Assembly (NCBI RefSeq): GCF_013032855.1
Contig: NZ_WQDA01000003.1
Span: forward strand, 248,001-312,000
From: Ruegeria arenilitoris
GTDB taxonomy: Bacteria; Pseudomonadota; Alphaproteobacteria; Rhodobacterales; Rhodobacteraceae
Reading direction: 5' to 3'
Length of the DNA: 64,000 bases
In this document: piece by piece, positions 17,279 through 25,022 of the stretch
Position numbering within the stretch: position 1 is the stretch's first letter
How the letters are laid out: the number at the start of each line of letters is the position of its first letter
Made by a program: the position numbers and the translations under genes
Notes under the pieces: model-generated
The model's input: the letters and a program-made list of their open reading frames with translations, nothing else
Database searches by the model: none
What the model was told of the DNA's origin: nothing

Positions 17279-17890
17279 CTAATGCGTCGTCATGCGGAAG
17301 GCCTCGCGTTCGATCTCCATGAAAACCCGGCCAGCGGTGCCGACCGAGGCATAGAGAACCGAATGCTCGGCTGCTTCCAGGTCCGAGAAAAAGTGCTCGG
17401 CCCAGGGGCCGATATGCTTGTTCCAGAACGTCTTTTGATCTTCCAACGCGGCCGGGCCGCCGAAACGGCCGACGATCATGCCGCCCATCATCTCCATCAA
17501 CGAGGCGATGTTGTCTTCGGGTTCGAACACGTTTGCCGCCCGGGTGATGCCCCGCGCCGCCATGTCGTTGCGCAGCTGCGCCAGCGGTTTCTCGTTCAGG
17601 AACCCGGTCAGGTAGAAGCTGGCATAGGGCAGCAGTTCTCCGCGCCCCAGCCCGATGAACAATGCGTTGAACTCGCGCTCGGCCGCTTCGGGCTTGGTCA
17701 CTTTGGCCACGCGGGCCATGGCCTGAATGGCCTCGCCCAGATCGGTCTCGTCCCCCGACAACGCCGCGATCTGGCTCAGCAGGGTCTGGTCGGGCGGTGT
17801 TGCCAGAAGCAGGCCCAGAAAGTTGTAGAAATCCGCGCGCAGACGGTCCTCGGGGGAAATCTCGAACGTCTGCGGGTCGCGAATGTTCAT
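17279..17890 (-). CDS. TorD/DmsD-family molecular chaperone
   Basis: This 203-residue, largely helical protein belongs to the TorD family of redox-enzyme maturation proteins. These bind Tat signal peptides of molybdo/tungsto-enzymes in the cytosol and hold export until the cofactor is inserted. Family features visible are the N-terminal RADFYNFLGLLLATPP segment, the central EREFNALFIGLGRGELLPYASFYLTG motif and a helical C-terminus. Its position just upstream of fdhA identifies FdhA as the probable client. Confidence 0.88.
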   Translation of the reverse strand: MNIRDPQTFEISPEDRLRADFYNFLGLLLATPPDQTLLSQIAALSGDETDLGEAIQAMARVAKVTKPEAAEREFNALFIGLGRGELLPYASFYLTGFLNEKPLAQLRNDMAARGITRAANVFEPEDNIASLMEMMGGMIVGRFGGPAALEDQKTFWNKHIGPWAEHFFSDLEAAEHSVLYASVGTAGRVFMEIEREAFRMTTH

Positions 17891-17894
17891 CGGG

Positions 17895-18464
17895 TCATCC
17901 TTCGAATTCGAATTTCATGCGCCGCGGGGCCGGGGGGCGTTCGTCCTCATCCGGTTGGATGGCGTCTGCCACTTCGACAGGGGGCGCGGGCTCGGCTTCA
18001 GGCTCGGGCGTTTCGGTAGTCGGCTCGGCTTCGGCCTCGACCGGGTGTTCCTCGGCTTCCTTCTGCTCGGCCAACGCCTCGATATGGCGCAACATGCCTT
18101 TGCCCACCTGGTAAGCCGTCTGCAGGTTTTCGACCACGCAGGCGGCGTCGGTGTAGTCCTCACCGTAATCGACCAGCCCGTCCACATTCGCCAGTACCGG
18201 GTTCAACCGCCACAAGCGCCGCAAGGCGCGGCGGCGCAGACGGTCCGGCACGGCCTTGTCCATGAAGCCCGAAACATCGTCGCCCGCCTGCAGCAGGTCC
18301 GGGTCGGGCAGGTCAAGCTCGGCCAAAACCTCGGCGTCGGTCTTTTCTTCCAGTTCGGCTTGCTGCGCGGCGATCTCCTGCGCGGTCAGGGCCTCTTGTT
18401 CGGCATGCGCTTCGGCCTGCACGGCGGCCTTGCGGCGAGACCAGAAATCCTGTCGGGTGCTCAT
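17895..18464 (-). CDS. DUF3306 protein of formate dehydrogenase clusters
   Basis: This 189-residue acidic protein begins MSTRQDFWSRRKAAVQAE, a characteristic DUF3306 start. It has an Ala/Glu-rich helical region, a conserved centre (LRRLWRLNPVLANVDGLVDYGEDYTDAA) and a Glu/Pro-rich low-complexity tail. The family occurs almost only beside fdh operons and is presumed to aid maturation, but its mechanism is unknown. It overlaps the DUF3305 gene by 4 bp and lies 4 bp before the chaperone gene. Confidence 0.82.
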   Translation of the reverse strand: MSTRQDFWSRRKAAVQAEAHAEQEALTAQEIAAQQAELEEKTDAEVLAELDLPDPDLLQAGDDVSGFMDKAVPDRLRRRALRRLWRLNPVLANVDGLVDYGEDYTDAACVVENLQTAYQVGKGMLRHIEALAEQKEAEEHPVEAEAEPTTETPEPEAEPAPPVEVADAIQPDEDERPPAPRRMKFEFEG

Positions 18465-19015
18465 TGTACGGCCCTCCGCGGGGCGCGGTAGACATCCGAG
18501 GTCTGGCGGATGCGCGCATCGCCCTTGCCATCTTCTACAAGATCCACCCGTTTCTTGTCGCGGCGGCGTTTGACGAACACCTCATCGCGGTGATGGGCCA
18601 CAGTGAAATCGCGCACCCAGGCGATCAAGCCTTCGGTCATAGGGATCTTTTCCACGATCTCTTCGCCGGTATCGGCATAGTCCTGCCCTTCATAAGGTGA
18701 CGCTGTGATCAGAAACGCGTTCAGCGGGCGATCACCTTCGGCATCGTCACGCAGGACAAGATACAGCGATGGCTGGCTGTCCGAGAGATTGGCCATATAG
18801 GCCTCGGTTTCGTCGGACCAGAGTTTCAAGGGCAGGGTGGCAGCGTGGTATTCGACCGCATCGCCCTCGCGGCGCAGTTCAACCCAGTCAGCCGGCGGGG
18901 CGCCAGGCAGCACCGCGACCGCGCGCCAATTCCACCGGGCCCAGCGGGTGACCCCCGGTGTCTTGCGCACAACGACGCCAACCGGCATTTCGATCTGTTT
19001 TGCGGCCTCGGCCAC
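18461..19015 (-). CDS. DUF3305 protein, first gene of the formate dehydrogenase operon
   Basis: This protein of about 184 residues has the DUF3305 signature MPVGVVVRKTPGVTRWARWNW and a basic C-terminal region (KRRRDKKR). I chose the GTG at 19015 because GGGGAGG lies 7 nt upstream. An in-frame ATG at MPVGV would shorten it by nine residues. DUF3305 and DUF3306 are coupled by a 4-bp overlap and probably act as one unit in maturation of the dehydrogenase. No catalytic motif is evident. Confidence 0.8.
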   Translation of the reverse strand: MAEAAKQIEMPVGVVVRKTPGVTRWARWNWRAVAVLPGAPPADWVELRREGDAVEYHAATLPLKLWSDETEAYMANLSDSQPSLYLVLRDDAEGDRPLNAFLITASPYEGQDYADTGEEIVEKIPMTEGLIAWVRDFTVAHHRDEVFVKRRRDKKRVDLVEDGKGDARIRQTSDVYRAPRRAVQ

Positions 19016-19128
19016 TTTGATCCTCCCCGGAAAAGCTCTCCCCTGCCTTCCCTTAGGTTCACTATGGTACACAAATGGGCCACGTGCCAAGTCCGCAGCG
19101 GCCTGAAATGGTCGTGATCTGGAAAAAA

Positions 19129-19156
19129 ATCGTCGCAAATGGGTCGCGGCGACGAT
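19129..19156. promoter_or_regulatory. Inverted repeat in the divergent fdh promoter region
   Basis: ATCGTCGC (19129-19136) and GCGACGAT (19149-19156) are perfect complements separated by 12 nt, preceded by an A7 tract. The repeat lies in the 252-bp space between the DUF3305 start and the divergent ferredoxin gene, where a shared promoter region and operator would be expected. It is a candidate site for the COG1910-type regulator, without direct evidence. Confidence 0.4.
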
Positions 19157-19267
19157 CAGCCGACTTTGGCGGGCGAGGCAGAGTTTCTGACCAGAACCGG
19201 CCGCCACACGTTGCATGGGCGGCGTTTGGGTCTAAGGTTAGGGGCAAGGAAGAGATGCGGGGGGAAC

Positions 19268-21223
19268 ATGGTCACCAAATTGGTCTTGTGCGATTGCGCC
19301 GGAAGTCAGGCTCAGGACGGGCAGGGGATATCGGACGCCTGCGGTGCTGAATGCAGCAGGGTCCACACGGCGCTGTGCACCTCCGAACTGACCGCTGCGG
19401 CCAAGCTGATGCAGTCGGATGACCAGATCGTCATCGCCTGCGGTCAAGAAGCCCAAGTGTTTCAAGAACTGGCCGAGGAACTGGGCGTGGATCACCCCGG
19501 CTTTGTCGATCTGCGCGACCGGGCCGGCTGGTCCGAGCAAGGGCGGTCGGCGATGCCCAAGATGGCGGCGCTGGCGGCCGAGGCTCTGTTGCAACAGCCG
19601 ATCACGCCCAGCGTGGATGTCATCAGCGAAGGCACCGCCTGCATCATCGGGCCGGGTGAGGTTGCGTTTGACCTTGCACAGCGACTGTCGGACACGATGG
19701 CGGTGACGGTGGTCGTCACCGATGAGGCGCAGCCTGACAGCCGGGCCTATGACGTGGTGCGCGCGTGGGTCCGGTCGGTCTCGGGGGCGCTGGGCGGGTT
19801 CACCCTGCGGTTGGATGCGTTGCAGCAGATTGATCCGGCCGGACGCGGTCCCTTTGCCTGGACCCCGCCGCGCGACGGTGCGGTGTCGGCCTGCGATGTG
19901 CTGATCGATCTGGCGGGGGGTACGCCCTTCGTGACGGCCCCCGACAAGCGCGAAGGCTACCTGCGCGCCGATCCGCGCGATGCGGTGGCGGTTGCCCGGT
20001 TGGCCTTTGACGCGGCGCAGCTGGTCGGGACCTTCGAAAAGCCGCTGTATGTCCGGCTCGAAGAAACCCTGTGCGCCCATTCGCGGGCCGGGCAGGTGGG
20101 CTGTTCCAACTGTCTGGACATCTGCCCCACCGGGGCCATCACTCCGGCAGGAGACCACGTGGCCATCGACCCGATGGTCTGCGCGGGCTGCGGTGAATGC
20201 GCGGCCCTGTGCCCCTCGACCGCGATCAGCTATGAGGATCCGCCGGTGGCGGCCCTGTTGGCGCGGATGCAGACCTTGGCGGCGACCTACCGTCGGGCCG
20301 GAGGGAGCGCCCCGCGCCTGTTGGTACATGATGCCCACGGGGCCGAGATGATCCGGCTGGCCGCGCGGTTCGGGCGCGGGCTGCCCGCCGATGTGATTCC
20401 GCTGGAGCTGGGTGTGGTGTCCGGCTTTGGACATGCCGAGATGCTGGCTGCCTTGGCTCATGGCTTTGCCCGGGTCGACATCCTGCTGGCCCCGACGACC
20501 GAGCGGGATGCGTTGGACCGCGAACTGCCGCTGGCGCTGGCCATCGCCGGAGCGGACGTCGTCGGAGTGATCGACGAATCCGATCCCGATGCGCTGGCCG
20601 ATCTGCTCTATGCGCAGGACGTGCCGCAGCCTCTGGCCCAACCGGTGCTGCCGCTGGGCAACCGGCGCCAGATCACGCGGTTGGCGGCGCAGGCGCTGCG
20701 CCCCGATGCGTCTCAGCCGCTGCCCCTGCCGGAACGCGCGCCCTATGGCGCGGTGGCGGTGGACACCGAAGCCTGCACCCTTTGCCTGAGTTGCGTGTCG
20801 CTGTGCCCGTCAGGCGCATTGATCGACAACCCCGACATGCCACAGCTGAACTTTCAGCAGGATGCCTGCCTGCAATGCGGGCTGTGCAAGACCATCTGTC
20901 CCGAAAGCGCGATCATCCTGGTGCCCGAACTGGACCTGAGCGACCGTGCGCTGTCGCCGCGTGTTCTGAACGAGGAAGAGCCCTTTGCCTGCATCGAATG
21001 CGGTGGACTGTTCGGTGTGAAATCGACGGTCGAGCGGATCATGGAGAAGCTGGCCGGCAGCCACCCGATGTTTGCCTCGTCCGAGCAGGCGAGGATGATC
21101 CAGATGTGTGACGATTGCCGTGTCCAGGCGCAGTTCCACAGCGAGAATAACCCATTTACCTCAAAGCCCAAGCCCAAGGTCGTTACCACAGATGACTACT
21201 TCAGCAAGCGCAAGGATCACTGA
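19268..21223 (+). CDS. 4Fe-4S polyferredoxin protein associated with formate dehydrogenase
   Basis: This is a 651-residue cytosolic iron-sulfur protein. An N-terminal CDCAGS segment with further cysteines precedes a non-cluster domain. Two dicluster ferredoxin modules follow: CSNCLDICPTGAI with CAGCGECAALCPSTAI near residues 280-320, and CTLCLSCVSLCPSGAL with CLQCGLCKTICPESAI near 505-550. A last cysteine pair is seen in CIECGG. At least four [4Fe-4S] clusters are predicted. It diverges from the fdh operon and is a usual member of this locus type. A role in electron transfer or cofactor maturation is inferred. Confidence 0.82.
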   Translation: MVTKLVLCDCAGSQAQDGQGISDACGAECSRVHTALCTSELTAAAKLMQSDDQIVIACGQEAQVFQELAEELGVDHPGFVDLRDRAGWSEQGRSAMPKMAALAAEALLQQPITPSVDVISEGTACIIGPGEVAFDLAQRLSDTMAVTVVVTDEAQPDSRAYDVVRAWVRSVSGALGGFTLRLDALQQIDPAGRGPFAWTPPRDGAVSACDVLIDLAGGTPFVTAPDKREGYLRADPRDAVAVARLAFDAAQLVGTFEKPLYVRLEETLCAHSRAGQVGCSNCLDICPTGAITPAGDHVAIDPMVCAGCGECAALCPSTAISYEDPPVAALLARMQTLAATYRRAGGSAPRLLVHDAHGAEMIRLAARFGRGLPADVIPLELGVVSGFGHAEMLAALAHGFARVDILLAPTTERDALDRELPLALAIAGADVVGVIDESDPDALADLLYAQDVPQPLAQPVLPLGNRRQITRLAAQALRPDASQPLPLPERAPYGAVAVDTEACTLCLSCVSLCPSGALIDNPDMPQLNFQQDACLQCGLCKTICPESAIILVPELDLSDRALSPRVLNEEEPFACIECGGLFGVKSTVERIMEKLAGSHPMFASSEQARMIQMCDDCRVQAQFHSENNPFTSKPKPKVVTTDDYFSKRKDH

Positions 21224-21945
21224 AGCTTGAGCGGCGCCCCCAGGTCGGCCGCGCGGATGGCCGAGACATAGGCCAGAATGGCCTCAAGCTCGTCTTGCGT
21301 CAGCCTCAGTGGGTGAATGGGCGGGGGGCGTTCGGGGTTGAAGGGAGCAGTGATCCCTTCGATCTGGGTAAAGGACGGGTGCGGATTCAGGGCAAAGAAC
21401 GCTTGGAACCGGTTCGACCAGTCCGGCATCGCGCGCAGCACCGCGAAGGACGGCGTGGAGCCCAACCCGTTCATCCGGTTCTGAGGGCCGATCACATGAC
21501 AGCGCCCGCAATGGGTCAGCGACAGCTTTTCACCCAGCAAGGCGTCGCCTTCGATGGTATCCGACTCGGGCGCAGCGACCGTTTCGAAACTGGCCGAGAA
21601 CGGGCCGCCCTCGGTCGGTGCAAAACTTTCGACGGTGCGTTTGCCCACGTCGGACAACAGCCAATCCTGAAAGCGGGCCTGCCGCGGGTCGTCCTGAACG
21701 CGCAGGTGATAGATGTCGCCGCCGCGCTGAAACACCGGCTGTCCCGGTGGCCCGACCGCCAGAACCATCGCGCCACCTTCCTCCGCGACAACCCGGATTC
21801 CGGTCTTGAGCGAGAAGCGCGGAAGAATATGTTTCAAAAGACCCGATCGTGCGACATCTTCCGGCGCGGCCAGACCAATCTCCTCCTGCGACCAAGAGGG
21901 GCTGGCGAAGAGCGTCAGGCTCAGGCACAAAAGAACAAAGCGCAT
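21217..21945 (-). CDS. Monohaem cytochrome c with TupA-like N-terminal segment
   Basis: This 242-residue exported protein has a signal peptide (MRFVLLCLSLTLFASPSWSQ). A non-haem region of about 110 residues follows, then a class I cytochrome c domain with CGRCH near residue 145. The non-haem part contains SGLLKHILPRFSLKTGIRVV and later FQDWLLSDVGKRTVESF. These resemble the start (SGLLDFILPGFEAESGIDV) and end (FIDWLTGHDGQEAIAAY) of TupA in the same window, with the middle missing. It is therefore probably a reduced oxyanion-binding-protein fold fused to a cytochrome. It is convergent with the ferredoxin gene, overlapping it by 7 bp. Confidence 0.8.
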   Translation of the reverse strand: MRFVLLCLSLTLFASPSWSQEEIGLAAPEDVARSGLLKHILPRFSLKTGIRVVAEEGGAMVLAVGPPGQPVFQRGGDIYHLRVQDDPRQARFQDWLLSDVGKRTVESFAPTEGGPFSASFETVAAPESDTIEGDALLGEKLSLTHCGRCHVIGPQNRMNGLGSTPSFAVLRAMPDWSNRFQAFFALNPHPSFTQIEGITAPFNPERPPPIHPLRLTQDELEAILAYVSAIRAADLGAPLKLQ

Positions 21946-22008
21946 GGCCCAGCCTAACGGCGACAGAGCGCGTGCGTCAAATGAACGAACAAGACGGAGA
22001 CAACGGCG

Positions 22009-22206
22009 ATGAGCGGCGATTACAACATGTCGATGCGCAAATTCCTCAAACAGGTTGGCGTGACCAGCCAGCAGGCCATCGAAGGCGCGCTGCGCAAGGC
22101 GGGCGATCCGGCGGGCAAAAGCTTTGAGGCCAAGATGGTCCTGACGATCGACGGTCTGGATGTCGAACACGTGGTGACTGGCCAGATCAAGGACGGCGAC
22201 GCATGA
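22009..22206 (+). CDS. DUF6494 family small protein
   Basis: This 65-residue protein (MSGDYNMSMRKFLKQVGVTSQ at its start) contains a short helical region, QAIEGALRKAGD, and a predicted beta-hairpin (KMVLTIDGLDVEHVVTGQI). It has no signal peptide or cysteines. Its stop overlaps the start of the Mrp-type ATPase by 4 bp. I recognise it as a DUF6494-type protein. The family's function is unknown, but its coupling to Mrp suggests a role in Fe-S cluster handling or as a partner of that ATPase. Confidence 0.78.
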   Translation: MSGDYNMSMRKFLKQVGVTSQQAIEGALRKAGDPAGKSFEAKMVLTIDGLDVEHVVTGQIKDGDA

Positions 22207-23264
22207 GCATCCGCGACGCGGTTCTGGCGAACCTGAAAAAGATCACCGACCCGGTTTCGGGGCAGGACATCGTCAGCGCGGGCGTGGTCCGCGCGCTGAA
22301 TGTCGAGGGCGACACCGTGCGCTTCGTTCTCGAGATCGACCCCAAGTACGCCGAAAAGATGGAGCCGGTGCGCGCCACCGCCGAAAAGGCGGCGCAGATG
22401 GTCGACGGGGTGGCCAAGGTCTCGGCCCTGCTGACCGCGCATTCCGACAAGGCGCCGCCTGATTTGAAACCCAAGCCCAAGCCCTCGCAGACCGGGCCGC
22501 AGGCGGTGCCGGGGGTTGACCGGATCATCGCCGTGGCCTCGGGCAAGGGCGGGGTCGGAAAGTCGACCGTTTCGGCCAACCTGGCCTGTGCGCTGGCGGC
22601 CGAAGGGCGGCGTGTCGGTCTGCTGGATGCCGATGTGTACGGACCTTCGCAGCCGCGCATGCTGGGCGTGTCCGGACGGCCGGCGAGCCCCGATGGCAAA
22701 ACCATCCTGCCGCTGCGCAACCACGGAGTCACCATGATGTCGATGGGGTTGATGACCAACGAAGGTCAGGCGGTGGTCTGGCGTGGCCCGATGCTGATGG
22801 GCGCGCTGCAGCAGATGATGAGCCAGGTGCAGTGGGGCGCACTGGACGTGCTGATCGTCGACCTGCCGCCCGGCACCGGTGACGTGCAGCTGACGCTGAG
22901 CCAGAAATTCAAGGTGGACGGGGCCATCGTCGTCTCGACCCCGCAGGACGTGGCCCTGATCGACGCGCGCAAGGGCATCGACATGTTCCGCCAGCTGAAG
23001 ACGCCGATCGTCGGCATGATCGAGAACATGTCCACGCATATCTGCTCGAACTGCGGGCACGAGGAACACGTGTTCGGCCATGGGGGCGTCGCCGCCGAAG
23101 CCGCCGAATTGGGCGTGCCGTTGCTGGGAGAAATCCCGCTGCATCTGGATATCCGCGTGGCCGCCGATGGCGGGGCGCCGATCGTGGTCAGCAAACCCGA
23201 CAGCCCGCAGGCCGAGGCCTTCCGCAAGATCGCCCGCGACCTGATCGCCGCGGGCAAGGCATGA
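22203..23264 (+). CDS. mrp: Mrp/ApbC-type iron-sulfur cluster carrier ATPase
   Basis: This 353-residue protein has an N-terminal MIP18/DUF59-like domain (residues 1-75) followed by a MinD-like P-loop ATPase with the deviant Walker A GKGGVGKST near residue 118. The CxxC motif of CSNCGHEEHVFG near residue 275 is used by the dimer to hold a [4Fe-4S] cluster. It transfers clusters to apo-proteins in the cytosol. Next to a locus encoding many Fe-S clusters it may serve the formate dehydrogenase, although Mrp proteins also act generally. It overlaps both neighbours by 4 bp. Confidence 0.92.
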   Translation: MSIRDAVLANLKKITDPVSGQDIVSAGVVRALNVEGDTVRFVLEIDPKYAEKMEPVRATAEKAAQMVDGVAKVSALLTAHSDKAPPDLKPKPKPSQTGPQAVPGVDRIIAVASGKGGVGKSTVSANLACALAAEGRRVGLLDADVYGPSQPRMLGVSGRPASPDGKTILPLRNHGVTMMSMGLMTNEGQAVVWRGPMLMGALQQMMSQVQWGALDVLIVDLPPGTGDVQLTLSQKFKVDGAIVVSTPQDVALIDARKGIDMFRQLKTPIVGMIENMSTHICSNCGHEEHVFGHGGVAAEAAELGVPLLGEIPLHLDIRVAADGGAPIVVSKPDSPQAEAFRKIARDLIAAGKA

Positions 23265-23959
23265 CACAGCCGGTCTTTCCCCCATTGCTGTCCGGGCACC
23301 CGGTGCAGGGTGGGGAAGACCCGTTCGACCATGCGCAGGCCATGGCGGCGCTGGGCTGCGATGCGGGCAGCGTCGTCTACAACATCCAGGCGGATCGCCT
23401 GCGCGCGGCCATCGTATTTGCGCCCGAGGTGCCCTTGCAGGACGCCATGGCCATGCTGCCACTGTGCGCCGTCGGGTTCCAGAACGCGCTGGGCGCGCTG
23501 GCTCCGCCCGAGGTGGCGGTTCATCTGGGCTGGGACGGGCCGATTTTCGTCAACGGGGCCCGGTGTGGCCGATTTCGTGTGGCCGCGTCGACCTCGGATC
23601 CGGAAGCCGTGCCCGACTGGCTGGTCGTCGGCTGGGAACTGGCCTTGCTGCAAACCGGGGACGAGCCCGGCAAGTCGCCCGATGTGACGGCCCTGTATGA
23701 TGAAGGCTGCGCGGAAGTGTCCCCGGTGCAGCTGGTCGAAAGCTGGTCGCGTCACATGCTGACCTGGCTGAACCGCTGGTCCGAGGATGGCAACGCGCCG
23801 TTGCACGGGGAATGGATGGGCTTGCTGCAGGGCGTCGGAGAGCCCTATGGTGATCGCGGCGTGTTTCTCGGGGCCGATGAGCGGTTCGGCATGCTGTTGC
23901 GGAACGGTGCGGATACGCAGCTTGTTCCCTTGACCCGTCTGTTGGAGGACGCCCATTGA
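23261..23959 (+). CDS. Biotin/lipoate ligase-like protein (DUF4444 type), probably non-canonical
   Basis: This 232-residue protein has a fold resembling biotin/lipoate protein ligases (VHLGWDGPIFVNGARCGRFRVA, WLVVGWELALL) and a C-terminal extension of the DUF4444 type (GVGEPYGDRGVFLGADERFG). The glycine-rich GRGRxG nucleotide motif of true biotin ligases is not visible. In my hand alignment the position of BirA Lys183 is arginine in NGARC. It may bind a cofactor-like ligand without normal ligation. It overlaps mrp and the DUF6505 gene by 4 bp each. Confidence 0.7.
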   Translation: MTQPVFPPLLSGHPVQGGEDPFDHAQAMAALGCDAGSVVYNIQADRLRAAIVFAPEVPLQDAMAMLPLCAVGFQNALGALAPPEVAVHLGWDGPIFVNGARCGRFRVAASTSDPEAVPDWLVVGWELALLQTGDEPGKSPDVTALYDEGCAEVSPVQLVESWSRHMLTWLNRWSEDGNAPLHGEWMGLLQGVGEPYGDRGVFLGADERFGMLLRNGADTQLVPLTRLLEDAH

Positions 23960-24435
23960 ACCTGGCCCGCGCCATTCATTTCGACGAAAGCGACCTGAAC
24001 GTCTTTCACTCACCCGCCCGAACGGGCGAGTGGTGCATCTCGGGCGGGTTCGAGTTTTCGAACTGGGGCGAGGCAGACCTGGCCGGCAAGGCGCGTCAAG
24101 CCTTTGCCAACGGGTGGCTGGGGCTTGAAACCTTCGGGCGCGTGACCTTCGTGGCGGTGACGCAGATCGAACCGGCCGAGATGGAGCGGCTGGCCACCAA
24201 CCTGGCCGAGCATTTCGTGCGCCTTTACGGCGCGCCCACGGTCGAGGCGGCGCTGGACGTGGCCCGGGCCGAGCTGGCCCATATGTCCGAGATGTGTGAC
24301 GATCATGCCCCCAACACCCTGCTGACCGTTGCCCGCAGCCTGACCGAGTCCGGCGTTCACGAGGCGTTTCGCGTGATCACGCCGCAAGAGGCCGAGTTGG
24401 AGGCCTTTGCCGTGCACGGGTCATTGGACGAGTAA
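23956..24435 (+). CDS. DUF6505 family protein
   Basis: This 159-residue cytosolic protein (begins MNLARAIHFDESDLNVFH) has no signal peptide, membrane helix or recognised catalytic motif. It appears to be a mixed alpha/beta protein with a conserved histidine/aspartate stretch near residues 110-117 (HMSEMCDDHAP). It is the last gene of a four-gene cassette joined by ATGA overlaps (DUF6494, Mrp, ligase-like, DUF6505), so it should act with them. Function is unknown. Confidence 0.75.
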   Translation: MNLARAIHFDESDLNVFHSPARTGEWCISGGFEFSNWGEADLAGKARQAFANGWLGLETFGRVTFVAVTQIEPAEMERLATNLAEHFVRLYGAPTVEAALDVARAELAHMSEMCDDHAPNTLLTVARSLTESGVHEAFRVITPQEAELEAFAVHGSLDE

Positions 24436-24936
24436 TTACAAAAGGTCGGCAAAACCGCCGAACTGTCCGCGCTTGAAGATCAAGCCTTTGCCGGTGCGGT
24501 ACATGACCTGTTCGACCTCTCCCACGAGAATCAGATGATCCCCGGCCTCGTGGCGGGCAGACAATGTGCAGTCAAATCGGGCCAGACACTGGCTCAGCTG
24601 CGGCCGACCTTTGTGATCAGGGGACCAGTCTGCATGCGAGAAATCGAGGCCATTGCGGGCAAAACGAAGGGCCAGATCCTGCTGATCCTCGGCCACGACA
24701 TGGATCGAGTAATGTTGCGCTGCTTGAAAGGCCCCGTAACGGTTCGACTCTTTTGCCAGACACCACAGGACCAATGGTGGATCCAGCGACACTGATGCAA
24801 ACGAGTTGACGGTGATGGCCGAGGGACCGTCCGGGGTGCTGGTCGTGACGACCGTCACACCAGTGCCAAAGCACCCGAGAGCCTCGCGGAAGGCCATGCT
24901 TTGATCGGGTCCGGGTGTGAATGTTCTTTCGGTCAT
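24436..24936 (-). CDS. Flavin reductase family protein
   Basis: This protein of about 166 residues has the flavin-reductase-like split-barrel fold. Typical motifs are FRQALGCFGTGVTVVTT-like (here FREALGCFGTGVTVVTT), the flavin-binding ITVNSFASVSLDPPLVLWCL, and the C-terminal DHLILVGEVEQV. It probably supplies reduced FMN or FAD to a partner monooxygenase that is not in this window. I chose the ATG at 24936. An upstream ATG at 24972 would add 12 residues and neither has a strong ribosome site. It is convergent with the DUF6505 gene with no spacer. Confidence 0.85.
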   Translation of the reverse strand: MTERTFTPGPDQSMAFREALGCFGTGVTVVTTSTPDGPSAITVNSFASVSLDPPLVLWCLAKESNRYGAFQAAQHYSIHVVAEDQQDLALRFARNGLDFSHADWSPDHKGRPQLSQCLARFDCTLSARHEAGDHLILVGEVEQVMYRTGKGLIFKRGQFGGFADLL

Positions 24937-25022
24937 CGCGCGCTCGTTTGGTGGCCGGACACGGGGTGCCATGCCGCAGCAGAATTGTCCACGAAAAGCT
25001 GTATCGCGATCAATAGGCTGAT

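Noticed and set aside
24937-24972. Longer start for the flavin reductase
   Set aside because: It would add 12 residues (MAPRVRPPNERA) with no homology and no ribosome site. Kept as an alternative only.
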